A stretch of DNA of 64,000 nt from Batillaria attramentaria (lineage: Eukaryota > Mollusca > Gastropoda > Batillariidae): contig JACVVK020000220.1 of NCBI GenBank assembly GCA_018292915.2, positions 776,001-840,000 on the forward strand, in the 5' to 3' direction. A program made the translations under genes and the position numbers. Positions 37,418 to 49,138 of the stretch are shown here, one piece after another. The notes under the pieces were generated by a model. It was not told where the DNA came from, searched no databases, and saw nothing but the letters and a program-made list of their open reading frames with translations. Every line of letters begins with the position of its first letter. The first letter of the stretch is position 1.

Positions 37418-40401
37418 GTACCATGAGACGGTGGAGGGGAATCATCTTGGATTTCCCAGTACTGATGGTAGGGTGGTGTATCCGGACGTCCTTGACTCTC
37501 GCCCTCATTGTCTTCAGCTTGTGGGTCTGGCTGAGAGTCTCGCGTTCTCTTGCCTGTTTTGTAAATCGCTTTAGAATCACCAACATTGTCTTTTACAATG
37601 TTTACTTGCTAATGCAATCTTGGTATCATTTTTCTCCATGCATAAAGTATATTACGCATATTCATGACCCTAACATTTGGTTACAGAGCGGTATTAGCTT
37701 CTGGGTCATGTAGTAACAACTCGGCTAAATATGGTAGAAAATCTTTGCCCCTTTTAAAATTTGTGTGCAGAGTAAAAAATGGCAATCTGGTGCCTTTTGT
37801 TGGCTTTGTAAACAAGTTTCATGCCAGGTAATAGTAAAATTAGGGAAAATGAGGTTGGCTTGTAGACTATTTGTATTCATGCGCGGCTGGCACAGGAGCC
37901 AGCAGACGATCGTGGAATGAGGGGGGGGGGGGGGGGGGGGGGGCTTTGTGGTCGCTGCCAACATTGCCAAAAAAAAACGGAATTTTGGAATTTGTTGAAA
38001 TTTACTTTACACATGAGTCTATGGCTGCCTGATTTTTTTGTGAATTTTTTGGTGAATTTTAAAGCACTTCTAGGGTGTCATCTGCAACGTTATGTGTAAG
38101 AGGAATATGTATAGCGTTTTCCTCCAAATTTGCATCTGTGTTACGTAGCCTTTTGAGGCCACTTCCTGTTGGAGTGAAATGGTGACCTATCGGACGGTCC
38201 ACTTTATTGGTCGGATGGTCGTTCCGCGTCAATGGTCGGATGAATAATTAGTACCAGATCAGCTATTAAAAATACTTACACAAAAAGGATGATTCTGCAT
38301 TTTACCTTTTTTGGTACGCAAGACGAATATCGTGATCACTGTGGCAGCAACAGTGAAAGCGACGATGCCAACACAGCCCAATACAACCGCTCCGGCTCCT
38401 GACCAAATATCATTGGTAGGCACGTCATGAGTCTCGGAAGGTGCCTCTGGGGTTGAGTTTATATTGTCCTCGGTCCTAATCGCTATTGTGTTGACTTGTG
38501 CGCCTGTAACCCCAGAAAAGCAGTAGGCGCCCGAAAAAAAAAATTAAATCAAATGAAAGCACTGAAACAAAGACCTATTGAAGAATGAAATAATATTTTC
38601 AGTGGTATTAAAGAGAAAGACAGGATCTGCATTGTTTTCAGGGATATGCAGGACATTTATTGCTCAAGCAGAGAGATTATGACGACGGTGATCATGGCAG
38701 TGACTATTTATTTTTGTAAACTTACGAGTGATGTCGAAAAACAGTTCAGTTGCACTGGCAGTACCCATCCACCAGGCCCATATACCCCTGTCCGCGAATC
38801 GCACGGTCCTATGAAGCACGTAGGTCCCATTTTGGAAACAAGTGCAGTGTAACTGTCGTGAACCGCAAGCTCCATGCTGATGCCAGATACTACAAACAGT
38901 TCCTCGGGTCCCATCGATTACTTTTGAAATGTGAATAACAGCATCGTCAGAAACCTGGCAGGTAGGATGAACATAGAAGGGCAAGACGACGCTAGTGTCT
39001 TCTTCGTATGTCACCACATGATTTTGGCTTAAAGTCGGGAACACAAAACCTGAAACGAAATACACATGTTTTGTGGTCCAGAAGATGCAGCTGACCGGAA
39101 CTTAATACAGCTTAGCTGGTATAGTTCGCCCGTTAGGGAAGGCAAGTGTATACCAGCCGTGCACAAGGGGAGGGGAGGGGGGGAGGTATACCAGACCTCC
39201 ACCAGGAAGGGTGATTGTATACCCGCTGCGCGCGTGCAGGTGCGATTGTATGCCAACAGCCTGGTTGACCAACTCTCGCGAGATTTCCGTGCTGTACTGA
39301 ATCGATGCGTTTCCAGCAATTCCCGAACTGAGTAAAACGGCGGGAAATCGTGGGGTAGAAGTGCCATGGGAGAATTGATCAAGTATTTGAAGACTGTGGA
39401 TAACATCCGAATGGCCATTAAACCTGTTAAGGTTGGGACGGAGAGTGCTTGGAAAACACTTAGCTGAATATGAAAAAGGACGCCCTTGGGTTTTAAAAGG
39501 ACATCGTCCGGTTGAAAGATGACACCGCTCGCCGCGGCAGCCGTGCGATAATCGTACACCGTTCTGATGTATCGTGCACGACAACGAGTTGCGTGATCGA
39601 AATGAAACTGTCACAAGTGAAACGAATATTAAACTTAATGCTTATAGATTTCAATCATCTTATGGCCATATTCTTATAATGCGTCGCTTAAATCAGCCAA
39701 AGTCGTAAAATAAATTCCGCGTTCACGTGACTTCACCACGCGAGACCCAATCGCACCCCGACTCGTGCAACGGGCATACAATCGCCCCTACCAGTGGACG
39801 ACTGGTATGCATTCCCCCTCCTGCGCATGACTGGTATACATTTACCCCCCCCCCCCCCCACCATGGGCGAACTATACCATCTGAGCCTTAATACACAAGA
39901 GAAGATTTATTCATCAAGAGATTTGCCTGTAACTGCACGGCTACAAAAGAAAAAGCAATTGGGGAAAAAGCAATTGACCATTACTGCTTCTATAAGCACT
40001 ACTAAAACTGATTGGTCCCACGCACGATCACCAACTTAAAAGTGTAAAGTAGTAATAGTAGTAGCAGTAGCCGTAGTAGTAGCAGTAGCAGTGGTAGTAG
40101 CAGTAGTAGTAGTAGTAGTCGTAGTCGTAGTCGTTGAAGTATTAGCAATGATACTACTAATACTGATAAGAGAAATTTAGCACACACGACAAGCGTTTGC
40201 TCTTGTAAGTTTGATACAAGAAACTTAGAACAAAACGAACAAAAAGAGAAAAATGTGTTGGGCAATCACGTAAAAGTATTTCGTTAAAACTTTCATTTAC
40301 GATAAATGATTACAACAGGTGCACTCACAATCTCTTGCAACACAAGTCGCCACTATACAAGTCCAGCCAACGACAAAACTGTTCCACTTAAATTTTGTCA
40401 T
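35930..40401 (-). CDS. Gene D: type 2 receptor, Ig-like ectodomain, TM helix, tyrosine/proline-rich tail (complete, 343 aa)
   Basis: Exons in transcript order are 40401..40329, 39049..38726, 38503..38306, 37553..37422, 37104..37027, 36903..36826 and 36078..35930. All are phase 1 with GT-AG borders and total 1032 bp, 344 codons. Exon 1 encodes a signal peptide (MTKFKWNSFVVGWTCIVATC). Exon 2 (residues 25-132) is the six-cysteine Ig-like domain with FVFP, CTCFQNGTYV and WAWW. Exon 3 combines the linker and the TM helix (about 169-194). The 149-residue tail is rich in proline and tyrosine: PPYHQYWEI (227, 230), GYLTPVP (283), SYERPV (316), PDYTTP (324), PPYEPL (331) and LYETV (338). YxxP and YxxL/V sequences are potential SH2-binding sites if phosphorylated (family knowledge); the tyrosines are too close for a canonical ITAM. 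It diverges from C, with start codons 626 bp apart. Confidence 0.85.
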
Positions 40402-40734
40402 TGCAAATGGTTTTGGTGTCGAATGAATTCAAAGAAGTGACAAATCTCCCTTATGAATCAACAAAGAATCAAAAAAAATTTCCCAACACCCCTCTGGGTC
40501 AAATCAAGCAATATTTCCTTCTTTAGGCAAATTGAGGAAATGTTTGCATATACGTCTGACCCAGTCTCTAAGTATTATTGTAGTTTAAAAAAACCGAGTT
40601 CCCGATATAAAGTGAATTACACTACCTCCCTAAAACAGCACCCAAGTAACATCAATACGTACAAATAACAGGACCAACAAAACACGTATAAACACACACA
40701 AATTAAATATAAATGAAAACCAACACAAACGTCT

Positions 40735-40791
<57 letters not shown>

Positions 40792-41027
40792 CCTTCCACC
40801 TCGTCCTCCCACCCACCCTCACTCCCCCGCCGAATAAACGAACGTAAACGTTTTGCAAGCTCTTTTTTAAAAAATAAAACTTAAGAGGCAATAGAAAGAA
40901 ATGGATACATTGTAAGTATCTTCTTCCACACGTCATCAGTACCAGTACAGAACTATTTTCAGCTGCCTTCTGCCGTTTTATTTGCTTAGTTTTTATTCTA
41001 TTTCGCCATTTCAGTCAGCTGTTCTCA
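40402..41027. promoter_or_regulatory. D/C divergent intergenic spacer, putative bidirectional promoter
   Basis: 626 bp separate the two start codons. It contains a (CA)n tract (40739..40789) and a polypyrimidine/TTTCAG acceptor-like site at 41009..41014 just before the start of C, so C may have an untranslated first exon within or beyond this spacer. No TATA box or initiator could be assigned with confidence. The promoter role is inferred only from gene orientation. Confidence 0.4.
40739..40789. repeat. (CA)n microsatellite in the D/C spacer
   Basis: About 51 bp of CA about 240 bp upstream of the gene C start codon. Confidence 0.95.
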
Positions 41028-42096
41028 ATGGGTGGCCCCAAATTGTGTCTACTTGGCATCCTCCTCATATCCATCTTTAGAACACGTGAGTAAGTTACTT
41101 CATCACATGACAGTTGTTATTGTTTAAAACACCTGTATGATCTTCCGAGATGTCGTATATCCTAGCAAAATGCTCATTTTTTCTCTAGAATGACGTGTAT
41201 AGTTTCCTGTCTTTTTTGTTCACTTGCAGCTGATGTACGTGCAGTGACAAGGTGTGACGCTCCAGCTGCATACAGACATGAAAGAGCAGTCATTACGTGC
41301 TACTACGAAACTGATGTTGGCTTCACAAAAAAGGACTTTTCTGTTTACAAACGTGACGTCCATGACAAATATATAGGTCCAGTTCTCTGTATTCGTTTGA
41401 CAATAAACCGTTTTATAATTTGTAATAAACAGTTTTATAATTTGTTTGCAGCTCTGTCTCTCACCTGTAGAAGGATTTATAGTAAAACAAACAAGACAGA
41501 CGTCCATTCAATGTGTTTCAAAAGGTTGTGCGTGTGTGCGTTCTTGTATGCAATAATGCGCGTGTCAGGTCTTGCTTACAAAAGTTTGTTGTTTAACATT
41601 TTCCACAGATGTTTTATCCTGCTCCTGGCGGACCACTCCTCCGGACTGCAAAGTGAGTGATGGGTACATATTTGACGGAAATGTTACCGAAACAATGATC
41701 CTGGTTATTCCATCAGCAACAGAGGAGCAGGAAGGTCAATACACGTGCCAGACCATACCATCTGATCCAGAAGACCTGGTGTCCTGCAACTTCACACTGA
41801 AACGTAATAGTTATTGATGCGGGTGTGCCAATCTTGGATAAACATCTGCAGTACACTATCCTTCACATCACGACAGAGAGATTCTACACTTATTAACAAC
41901 TATTTTTTTCAGATACAATCATATCCAGTTTTAACAGGAATAGCATAATTCTATCAAGTCATTCAGAACGATTATCATAGTCAACATTCACACTAGTCTA
42001 GGTAAAATGATCGTGTGCGTGCATGCATGTGTGCGTGCGTGCGTGCGCGCACGTGTGTGTGTGTGTGTGGGGGGGGGGGGGGTATGAGAGAGAGAG

Positions 42097-42208
42097 GGGG
42101 TGGGTGGGTGTTTGGGGGTTTAACGTCCTTTCCCACCACATAGGGTGATATCAAAGACGGAGCAACGATGAAAAAGCTAGCACAAATATTTGGCCCCAGC
42201 CGGGATCG
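42097..42208 (-). mobile_element. SINE fragment in gene C intron 3
   Basis: GGGTGGGTGTTTGGGGGTTT, GGTGATATCAAAGACGGAGC and GCACAAATATTTGGCCCCAG, followed by (GACA)n; about 65 bp before the acceptor of exon 4. Confidence 0.78.
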
Positions 42209-43156
42209 AGACAGACAGACAGACAGACAGAGACAGAGAGACTTTTGCATGGCTTTTCATGTTCTATATTCAGGTCTTGAAGTGACAGCAAATATGAACA
42301 CGGAAGACACACCAACTGCAAATAATGACAATGGAGGTAAGTAAACGGCCAAGTACCTGCAGTTAACGAGAACGAATTAAAAGAGACCTGCAACCTTCCT
42401 GAACATTAATAAATAAACTTAAACCTGTTTAGAATATTAGCCTATAATTATATCGTCCCCTCCAAAAATTAAGGGAAAAAACCGAAATATTTTTAAGTGT
42501 ACTTTGGAGTTTTTTTTTGTTTTGTTTTGGGGTTTGTTTGTTTTTTTTGCGATTTTGGTTATAGGATTTGCGCTATCGCGGCTCCCGTCCGTATCCTGCG
42601 TCATCATGAGACCGCAATCTGTAAGTGACGTTACAGCGGGTAAACAGTCGCCAGTTGTAGTGACGTTGCTCGGCGTCATGACACGCCGTACAGCCACATA
42701 AACCAGTTGTGCTGCTTTTCTCAGTTAAGTCAAACTGTTGAGTTTGTTTATCAGTCTCTACTAGTCTCCGTGCTTGGATGTAGGTGAATCACGGGATTGC
42801 TCCCGACCGTGCGGCACACGCCGTATGCAAAACGCACCTTTTCCTCTGATGGCCGAATAACCGCTGCTGTTCACCATTTTACTGAACATTCAACATTCAA
42901 ATAGACGATATACATCGGACATAGCAAACAATGGAAAATAGCATGGAGCATAGACAACAAAAACTTGGATCAACTATTACGTCAGATTCCTGAGGCTAGC
43001 GGAAAGTACGCGATATCAGTTCAGTGAATCAAGGATTCCGCGGTGGCCTACAAAAAGAACACTGACTCATAGGATCACGGTGCTTCCGACAGTTACCTCA
43101 AACAATAGTACTGACATGGTTAGCGATTACTTGCCTTGTTTTACGCTGCTGACACC

Positions 43157-43158
<2 letters not shown>

Positions 43159-43216
<58 letters not shown>
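43159..43216. repeat. (GT)n microsatellite in gene C intron 4
   Basis: About 58 bp GT run upstream of the Penelope-like fragment. Confidence 0.95.
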
Positions 43217-43218
<2 letters not shown>

Positions 43219-43339
43219 CCGGATGACGCGTCACAGTTTCGCTTTACAGAAAGTGACATTTTTATCGTAAATGGTGCTTTTAATGAAACTGTCGCATACA
43301 TTTTCCTGAATAGTGTGAGCGAGACAGACAAATAGAAAC

Positions 43340-44290
43340 GGAAACGGTAATGACTGCGAAGTGGTTACAAGTTAAGCAAATAAAAGCGACATATTCTGTC
43401 GAAGAGTTGCACAGTTGGACAGACCTTCCACACCCCACCTCTTGTTGCTTACAAGAAGGACACCAACTTACGAGACCTTCTGGTTCGCGCCAGTGTCAGG
43501 CCCCACCAACCCCTACCCCCTGGTACAACTCCATGCAAAAAACAAAATTGCAAGACTTGCTGTCATGTCTCAACAGTGACTTCTGTCAAGGGCCCCAAAG
43601 AAAAAATGACCATCAAACGCCACTTCACATGCGACAGTACAAATCTCATATACGCATCATCTGTACCGCATGTCACAAACTGTATGTTGGGGAAACTGGA
43701 CGTAGCCTGGCAACACGCTTTGCTGAACATATCGCCGACACCAGACACAACAGAAAACCCGTTGCCGTGCATTTCAATTCTGCAGGCCACTCCATCTTAA
43801 ATATGACAGTAACTGGCCCGTGGCTTATGCACGGCGACGCCACAGACAGACGCGACATGGAGTCGCATATTATTCAGCGCCTGGGAAGCCAGGCCCCGGG
43901 TGGTTTGAACGAAAAGCCGTAACATAACCCTCTGAACTTTTTTCACACACAATCCATGGTCCTGTGTCACCAAAGGATGGGTGTTGTGATTGCTAATTTT
44001 CACTATTCTTTTTTGTTCTTTTCTGCCCAACATTTTTTTTTTACACACAGTCAATGGTCTTTTGTCACCAAAGGATGGGTGTTGTGATATTTTTACTATT
44101 TTTTCTGGTCCTTTTCTCGACCACCGGTTTTTTTTTTTCCCCGCGCCGTGTAGGTCAGTACGTCCGCAGAGTTACCTTTTGTTTGTTTGTTGAAGTTATG
44201 TCCCATTTGTTTATGTCCTGAAGAAGGCGAAAGCCGAAACGTCGACCTGTGCCATCCTTTGTCAAAGTTAAGTGGAGACAGACAAAATTA
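43340..44290 (+). mobile_element. 5'-truncated Penelope-like element with GIY-YIG endonuclease domain
   Basis: The frame ending at 43922 (NEKP then TAA) contains IRIICTACHKLYVGETGRSL, ATRFAEH, VAVHFNSAGHS and HIIQRLGS, the GIY-YIG endonuclease signature found at the C terminus of Penelope-like retroelements. The reverse transcriptase part is missing. About 300 bp downstream, CTGAAGAAGGCGAAAGCC followed by GAAACG (44218..44242) is the typical tail motif of these elements and resembles a hammerhead ribozyme core. It lies in intron 4 of gene C in sense orientation. Confidence 0.8.
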
Positions 44291-44601
44291 ATACTAAAAT
44301 TCCACGGAATTTGAAAGTTTCCCTTTGACTTTATGTTCGTTAAGTGTCAAAGCACAGCAGAAGACGTTGCTTCTTATATATTTTCAGAGGCGGACGGAAT
44401 TACTGGATTAGTTGTAGGCCTTGTCGCCATAATCGCTGTCGCAGTCATCACCACCATCATCATCGTCATTATCAAGAGGAGGGCGACTCTAAGGTTTGCT
44501 TTTAAGGAAAATTTTTAATGGTGTATTGATCGGATCCATAATTAACATACATTTCACGCTTTTGAGAAGCTAAGTGCAAGAACAATTACGCTGTCTTTAG
44601 T

Positions 44602-44603
44602 CA

Positions 44604-44667
<64 letters not shown>
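44602..44667. repeat. (AC)n microsatellite in gene C intron 5
   Basis: Begins about 109 bp after the TM exon, in sequence homologous to gene B intron 5. Confidence 0.95.
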
Positions 44668-44670
<3 letters not shown>

Positions 44671-46439
44671 GAGGGCTGGGCACAATTTTAAAGTTGTGCT
44701 CTGGGAAAATGGTTACGTGTTCACGAGTTCACGTATATAAAATAGAATGAGTACAAAAAGTGAAATTGTACTTCTCCCATAAAAGCACACAGAGATATGT
44801 GGAATCAAGTTGAAGAGCTAAATCTGTGTTATGGATACAGCTTGTTTCATTTCCGTTTCTGTCTGTATGTCTGTTTGAAGATTTGATCGGAAAAGGAAAG
44901 ACCAGAAGACAGACACAAATGAATATCCTCAGTCGAAATCAGGAAGTCACCATTCTGTCTGCGATGATAGTGGTGAGTGCAGAAAAAAGTGGCAAGAAAA
45001 AGTACTAATCTAGCAGATTCTTTAGTGTGGTGTAGAAGGCAGGATAGACTGGTCTTCAGGGGTTTGTCCCTGATCCGACATCAGTTTGAAGTAAAACAAA
45101 TCGCTGTTGATATATCTTTGCAGATGGGGACCAGCAGGCCTCCATGGAAACTTCCGTTGCCAGCGACGTTGAAATTAAGGCAACAGATCCTCTACTTGTT
45201 GGCGTAGATCACACAACAGAAACTGAAAAAGAGAACTGTTCATGTTTCGCAGCAAGAAAACACACTGTATAAGGTACAGGTTGAAAGCAATACACAGCCG
45301 AAGGTGGATCACAAAAAGGAATTATTTTTAGCTTGTGAAAAGGGTGACGTGGAGAAATTGAAAAGAGTGTTTCGCGCTGAATACCTACATAGTAGAAAAC
45401 AGTGATGGTGAAACTCCACTCCATGTGGCTAGCAGATATGGTCATGCAAATCTCGTAGAGGATTACTGTTTAGGGGCGCAGATATTCACTCCGAGGACAC
45501 GGAAAATGTACTCCGTTACACACTGCAAGCTTTACCGGAGCATTTAGCGTAGTAACCACTTTTACTCCAGAAAGGTGCACATTTTGAAAAAAAAGACAAA
45601 GGATGGTTCAACGCCACTTCATCTGGCATGCAGGGCGGAAACAAAACACGCTTCCATCCATTCCCCCTCCATCCATGTTGTGTCTGACAGCTCAGTGGAA
45701 TACACCTCAGTTAGTGCTGACGGCACACACGTAACTACTCCGTCTGGGAGTGACACAGTCTCCACGACAGACCAAAAACCTGCTGGAAAAGGAATTACTA
45801 GGGCAGAAGAAATAAACGATGACGAAAGCACAGACAGAAAAGGCAAGGAGATACGTAACATCAGCACGAATCAGCATGAAGCTGTTGTAAAGCATTTACT
45901 CTCCGTCAAATGCAATGTTCTTGCTCGAGATGGTAAAAAACGTACACCACTTCATGTTGCCTCTACTTCTGGGAATGCTGCTATTATAAAGATGCTGGTT
46001 GGTGCCAAAGCTAAAGTTGAAGCCAGAGACAGAGTTGGGCGCACTCCGCTTCATCTTGCATCGCAAACTGACAAAGTGTATGTAGTGAAGCAGTTGCTAA
46101 AGGCCGGGGCACACATTGATGCAACAGAGGACAATGGCCACACTCCACTACAACTCGCTCGTCAGGCTGGCAAGGAACCGGTTGTTACATTTCTGCTTGA
46201 CCATCAACTTAGAACCAAGACCCAACAGGACAGTGACCAGACACCATTCCCTGCGACTTGTTCGACGGGAAATACGGCTGAGGTGGAAAATATCTGATAC
46301 TGAGGTGGAAAATATGTCCATCACCACCGTTAACACTGTCCTCTCAGTCTCAGACTGAAAGCGCCTCTGTGGTAAGACCCTCACTGAAAGCTGAAGCAAC
46401 CAAAATGGCTGACGATGGAGAAACGATAATATTTATCTT

Positions 46440-46853
46440 ATGCTTGCAGGATATCATCAACAGTCACAAAACTTCCCTATAAATGCAAATTGTTTCTGGC
46501 ATGTAAGCTTACTTTTGTTTTCACATCACATTGTCCACTTTTCATGTGCACCTTTTGGCAACTAGTCATGTACAAATGTGTGTGTGTGGTGTGTGTTGTG
46601 TGTGTGTGTGTGTGTGTGTGTGCACTTCTGAATTGATGACTGTACGCTAAAAATTTGTATGTGTGTATAGGCCAGTGTCCTTTAGATTATATACATACAT
46701 CGGGGGTAGAAATGATCAAGGATGAAAAAAAAGAGGTACATTTTTGTTAGTGGAGTGGCAAAAACCTCACCAGTTCGTGAGTCATCACAACCATTATAAC
46801 TGACGCAAATTCAAAGCTTCTGCAGCATATCAATGAACAGCTCAAGTACTTAC
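46440..46853. other. Junction between gene C remnant and PPP6R exons
   Basis: Similarity to gene B ends near 46430. The remaining 400 bp has a GT tract (46577..46622) and no coding signal; no further 3' PPP6R exon was recognised. Confidence 0.5.
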
Positions 46854-49138
46854 TCAATTTTTTCCTCCTGCTCAGCAAATTCCTCCTCATTGAAACCAAA
46901 CTGGTCTATAAAATTGCTTGTCATCTGTTGCAACTGGTAATCAGAGAAGGCCTGATAAACAAATACAGCAACTTTTCCAACAGAAGCAATAAATTCGCTC
47001 TAAAACCCCCCTGCCAATTACAGACAAGCCAACATCTGGATGAAGCAAGAAATGCAAGCTTGTAAAGATGGTGACAAGGCTTACACCATGAAAGTTTCTG
47101 AGCAACTGTTAAAACAGTGAAACAAACAGAATGTCAACAGTATTGAAATAACAAAAGCACTTTCTTGGGTTTAAAAAACAACAAACAATTACAGAACATG
47201 ATGGAGAGCTACTAGGTCAGCAAGTCATTTTCTCTTTTAAATCAGCAAGTACCACGTTATTGCTGTTGCAACGTAATCAACATAATAATAATAATGCATG
47301 ATCAACCTATCCTAGCATGGCATGCAGAAAAAAAATTAAGCATCGTAAGTCCTACCTGCTGCATGGCGGGTATATCCTGTGGGCACAGGAATGTCTTTGA
47401 AATCCGCATCGTCATCTTCACTACATGGAAGCAAGAGGATGGCACGCTGAAAACCACACACAACTCTACTGTCAAAATGTATGCATTACTATGGGTACTA
47501 CTGCAAATGTCTATCTTGCACACTTGTATGGCAAAAGCCATATGAAACAACAATGGTGGCGCGTAGGTGTTCACATTTTTAAAGAAGATTACATGGTAAA
47601 TTAAATTTTAAAACTGCAAAAAAGGGATACTTCTGAATTCAAATTCATTCAGCCGTTTCATTGTCTCACTTTTCACGCTAACACGGAGACAGTTAACAAA
47701 TACAAATTATCCATCAAAGGTCACACTCACAAATTCAACAGTGTTTTTCTTGTTCACTTCAGCAAGAGTGCCCGACACAAAAGACTCCCATTTTTGCCGA
47801 CTCTCCTCTGGTATTTCTGCAAATATTTTTTTTTAATTTAAAGAAAAAAAAAAGCAGCAAAGAAAGTATGACATTACCTGTGTCTGTGTATAAACTGGGT
47901 ACAAAAAGAACCCCGCATGCAAACAAGCAATGCCAACACCCAAAAATTCACAAAAACCCTGTTTGAAAAATGCTTTTACATCGTGAAGCATCTTCAAAGG
48001 GTGGGTCAGACTTTACTGCTTTCCTCATGATTTTTAACTTGAACCATGTTTAACCATATGATGACCCAACCTACTAACAAAAGTTACCATTTTGACTTGA
48101 AAAAAAAACCCCAAAAACGAACAAATATGCACACCTGTCCAGTATTCTTTTATAAGTTCACTGTTGCTGCCTCTCTCCAGTGCGGACGTCATGGCATTGG
48201 CTATCTTCGTAAGGTGGCCCATGAAGCCTTTTCTTCGCCCTCCTCTCTGACTTCTGTAAGCCAACAAGGAGAAAATGAATGCAATTTGTACCAAACACAC
48301 CCCATACTGATGAAAGGAAATGCAGTTCAGACACTAATGGCACATCTGACTAAGGAGAAGATGGGCGAAAACAAAAGCATATGAAAAGTTGTTTTATACA
48401 GAAACTATCAGTGCTGTATATGGAGTTTTTTTGTTGTTGGTTTCATTCCTCTTTTTTTTTCTTCCTTTCTATTTTTGTTTGTTGCTGACTTTCGTCACCT
48501 GTCTATTTACAGGCTCAGGGGTAGAAATGACCAAAGATGAAAAAAGTACATTTTTTAGTGTAGTGGCTTAGGGGGTTCGAGCGCATGCTCCCCCGTAAAC
48601 TTTTAAAACTAGAGAAGCCTCCTTGGCTCGCTTGCGAGATGGGTCAAGGTGATTCAAAACAGGACGTTTGTAAAGCTCTTATCACTATCTATCCTGAAGT
48701 AAGGTGTCTCTGGTGTTCATAGTTCGTAAGAAAATGGCAAATGGCAATATAAGCTTTCCCAGGACAGCTTGTATGACCTTGACATCATCTACTTTTTGTT
48801 GTGAACGCTATTGACATCTGCATCTGTGTCTGAATGAATAATCGGACTGTGAAACTCTCTGGGACTAGTAGAACTCTGCAGTGTGTTTTCCTTCGTGAAC
48901 ATCTGTCGTTCAGTAGAACTTGTTACGTTCCTTTTCTTTATTTCTTTCTTTTTACTGAATTGTTACTCAGCAGACAGGTGCGGAAGCGGCTGCCGACTCG
49001 AGCACTTGCCTAGACAATTTGAACTTGTAGTGACTTTGTGTTTATTTCGAGTGGATTTTTTTTTTTTAAGTGACTTTGCTTTTTGTATGCTCTCGGCTGT
49101 GTTTATATCATTAACTGTTCACTTTTTGTCTTCCTTCA

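Larger units (their letters stand above)
41028..46300 (+). pseudogene. Gene C: type 1 receptor with intact ecto/TM exons but frameshifted ankyrin exon
   Basis: Exons 41028..41085, 41230..41376, 41609..41803, 42274..42336, 44388..44493 and 44881..44972 have the same lengths or phases as B (58, 147, 195, 63, 106, 92) and encode a signal peptide, a six-cysteine Ig-like domain (TRCDAP, ITCYY, SCSW, DCKV, YTCQ, SCNF), TM (about 161-184) and a basic juxtamembrane stretch. Exon 7 opens at 45124 in frame, but one extra base near 45225 relative to B brings TAA at 45270..45272, giving 269 aa with no ankyrin domain. More indels follow (near 45400, 45450 and 45540). An open ankyrin stretch at 45575..46297 still matches B closely and even keeps 26 residues that B lacks. 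Intron 4 was enlarged by a Penelope-like element. It could be a pseudogene, or could still make a short membrane form. Confidence 0.8.

Noticed and set aside
1800..43331. Many open frames of Cys-Val, Thr-His, Arg-Glu or Leu-Ser dipeptides
   Set aside because: They are translations of GT, CA, GA and CT microsatellites.
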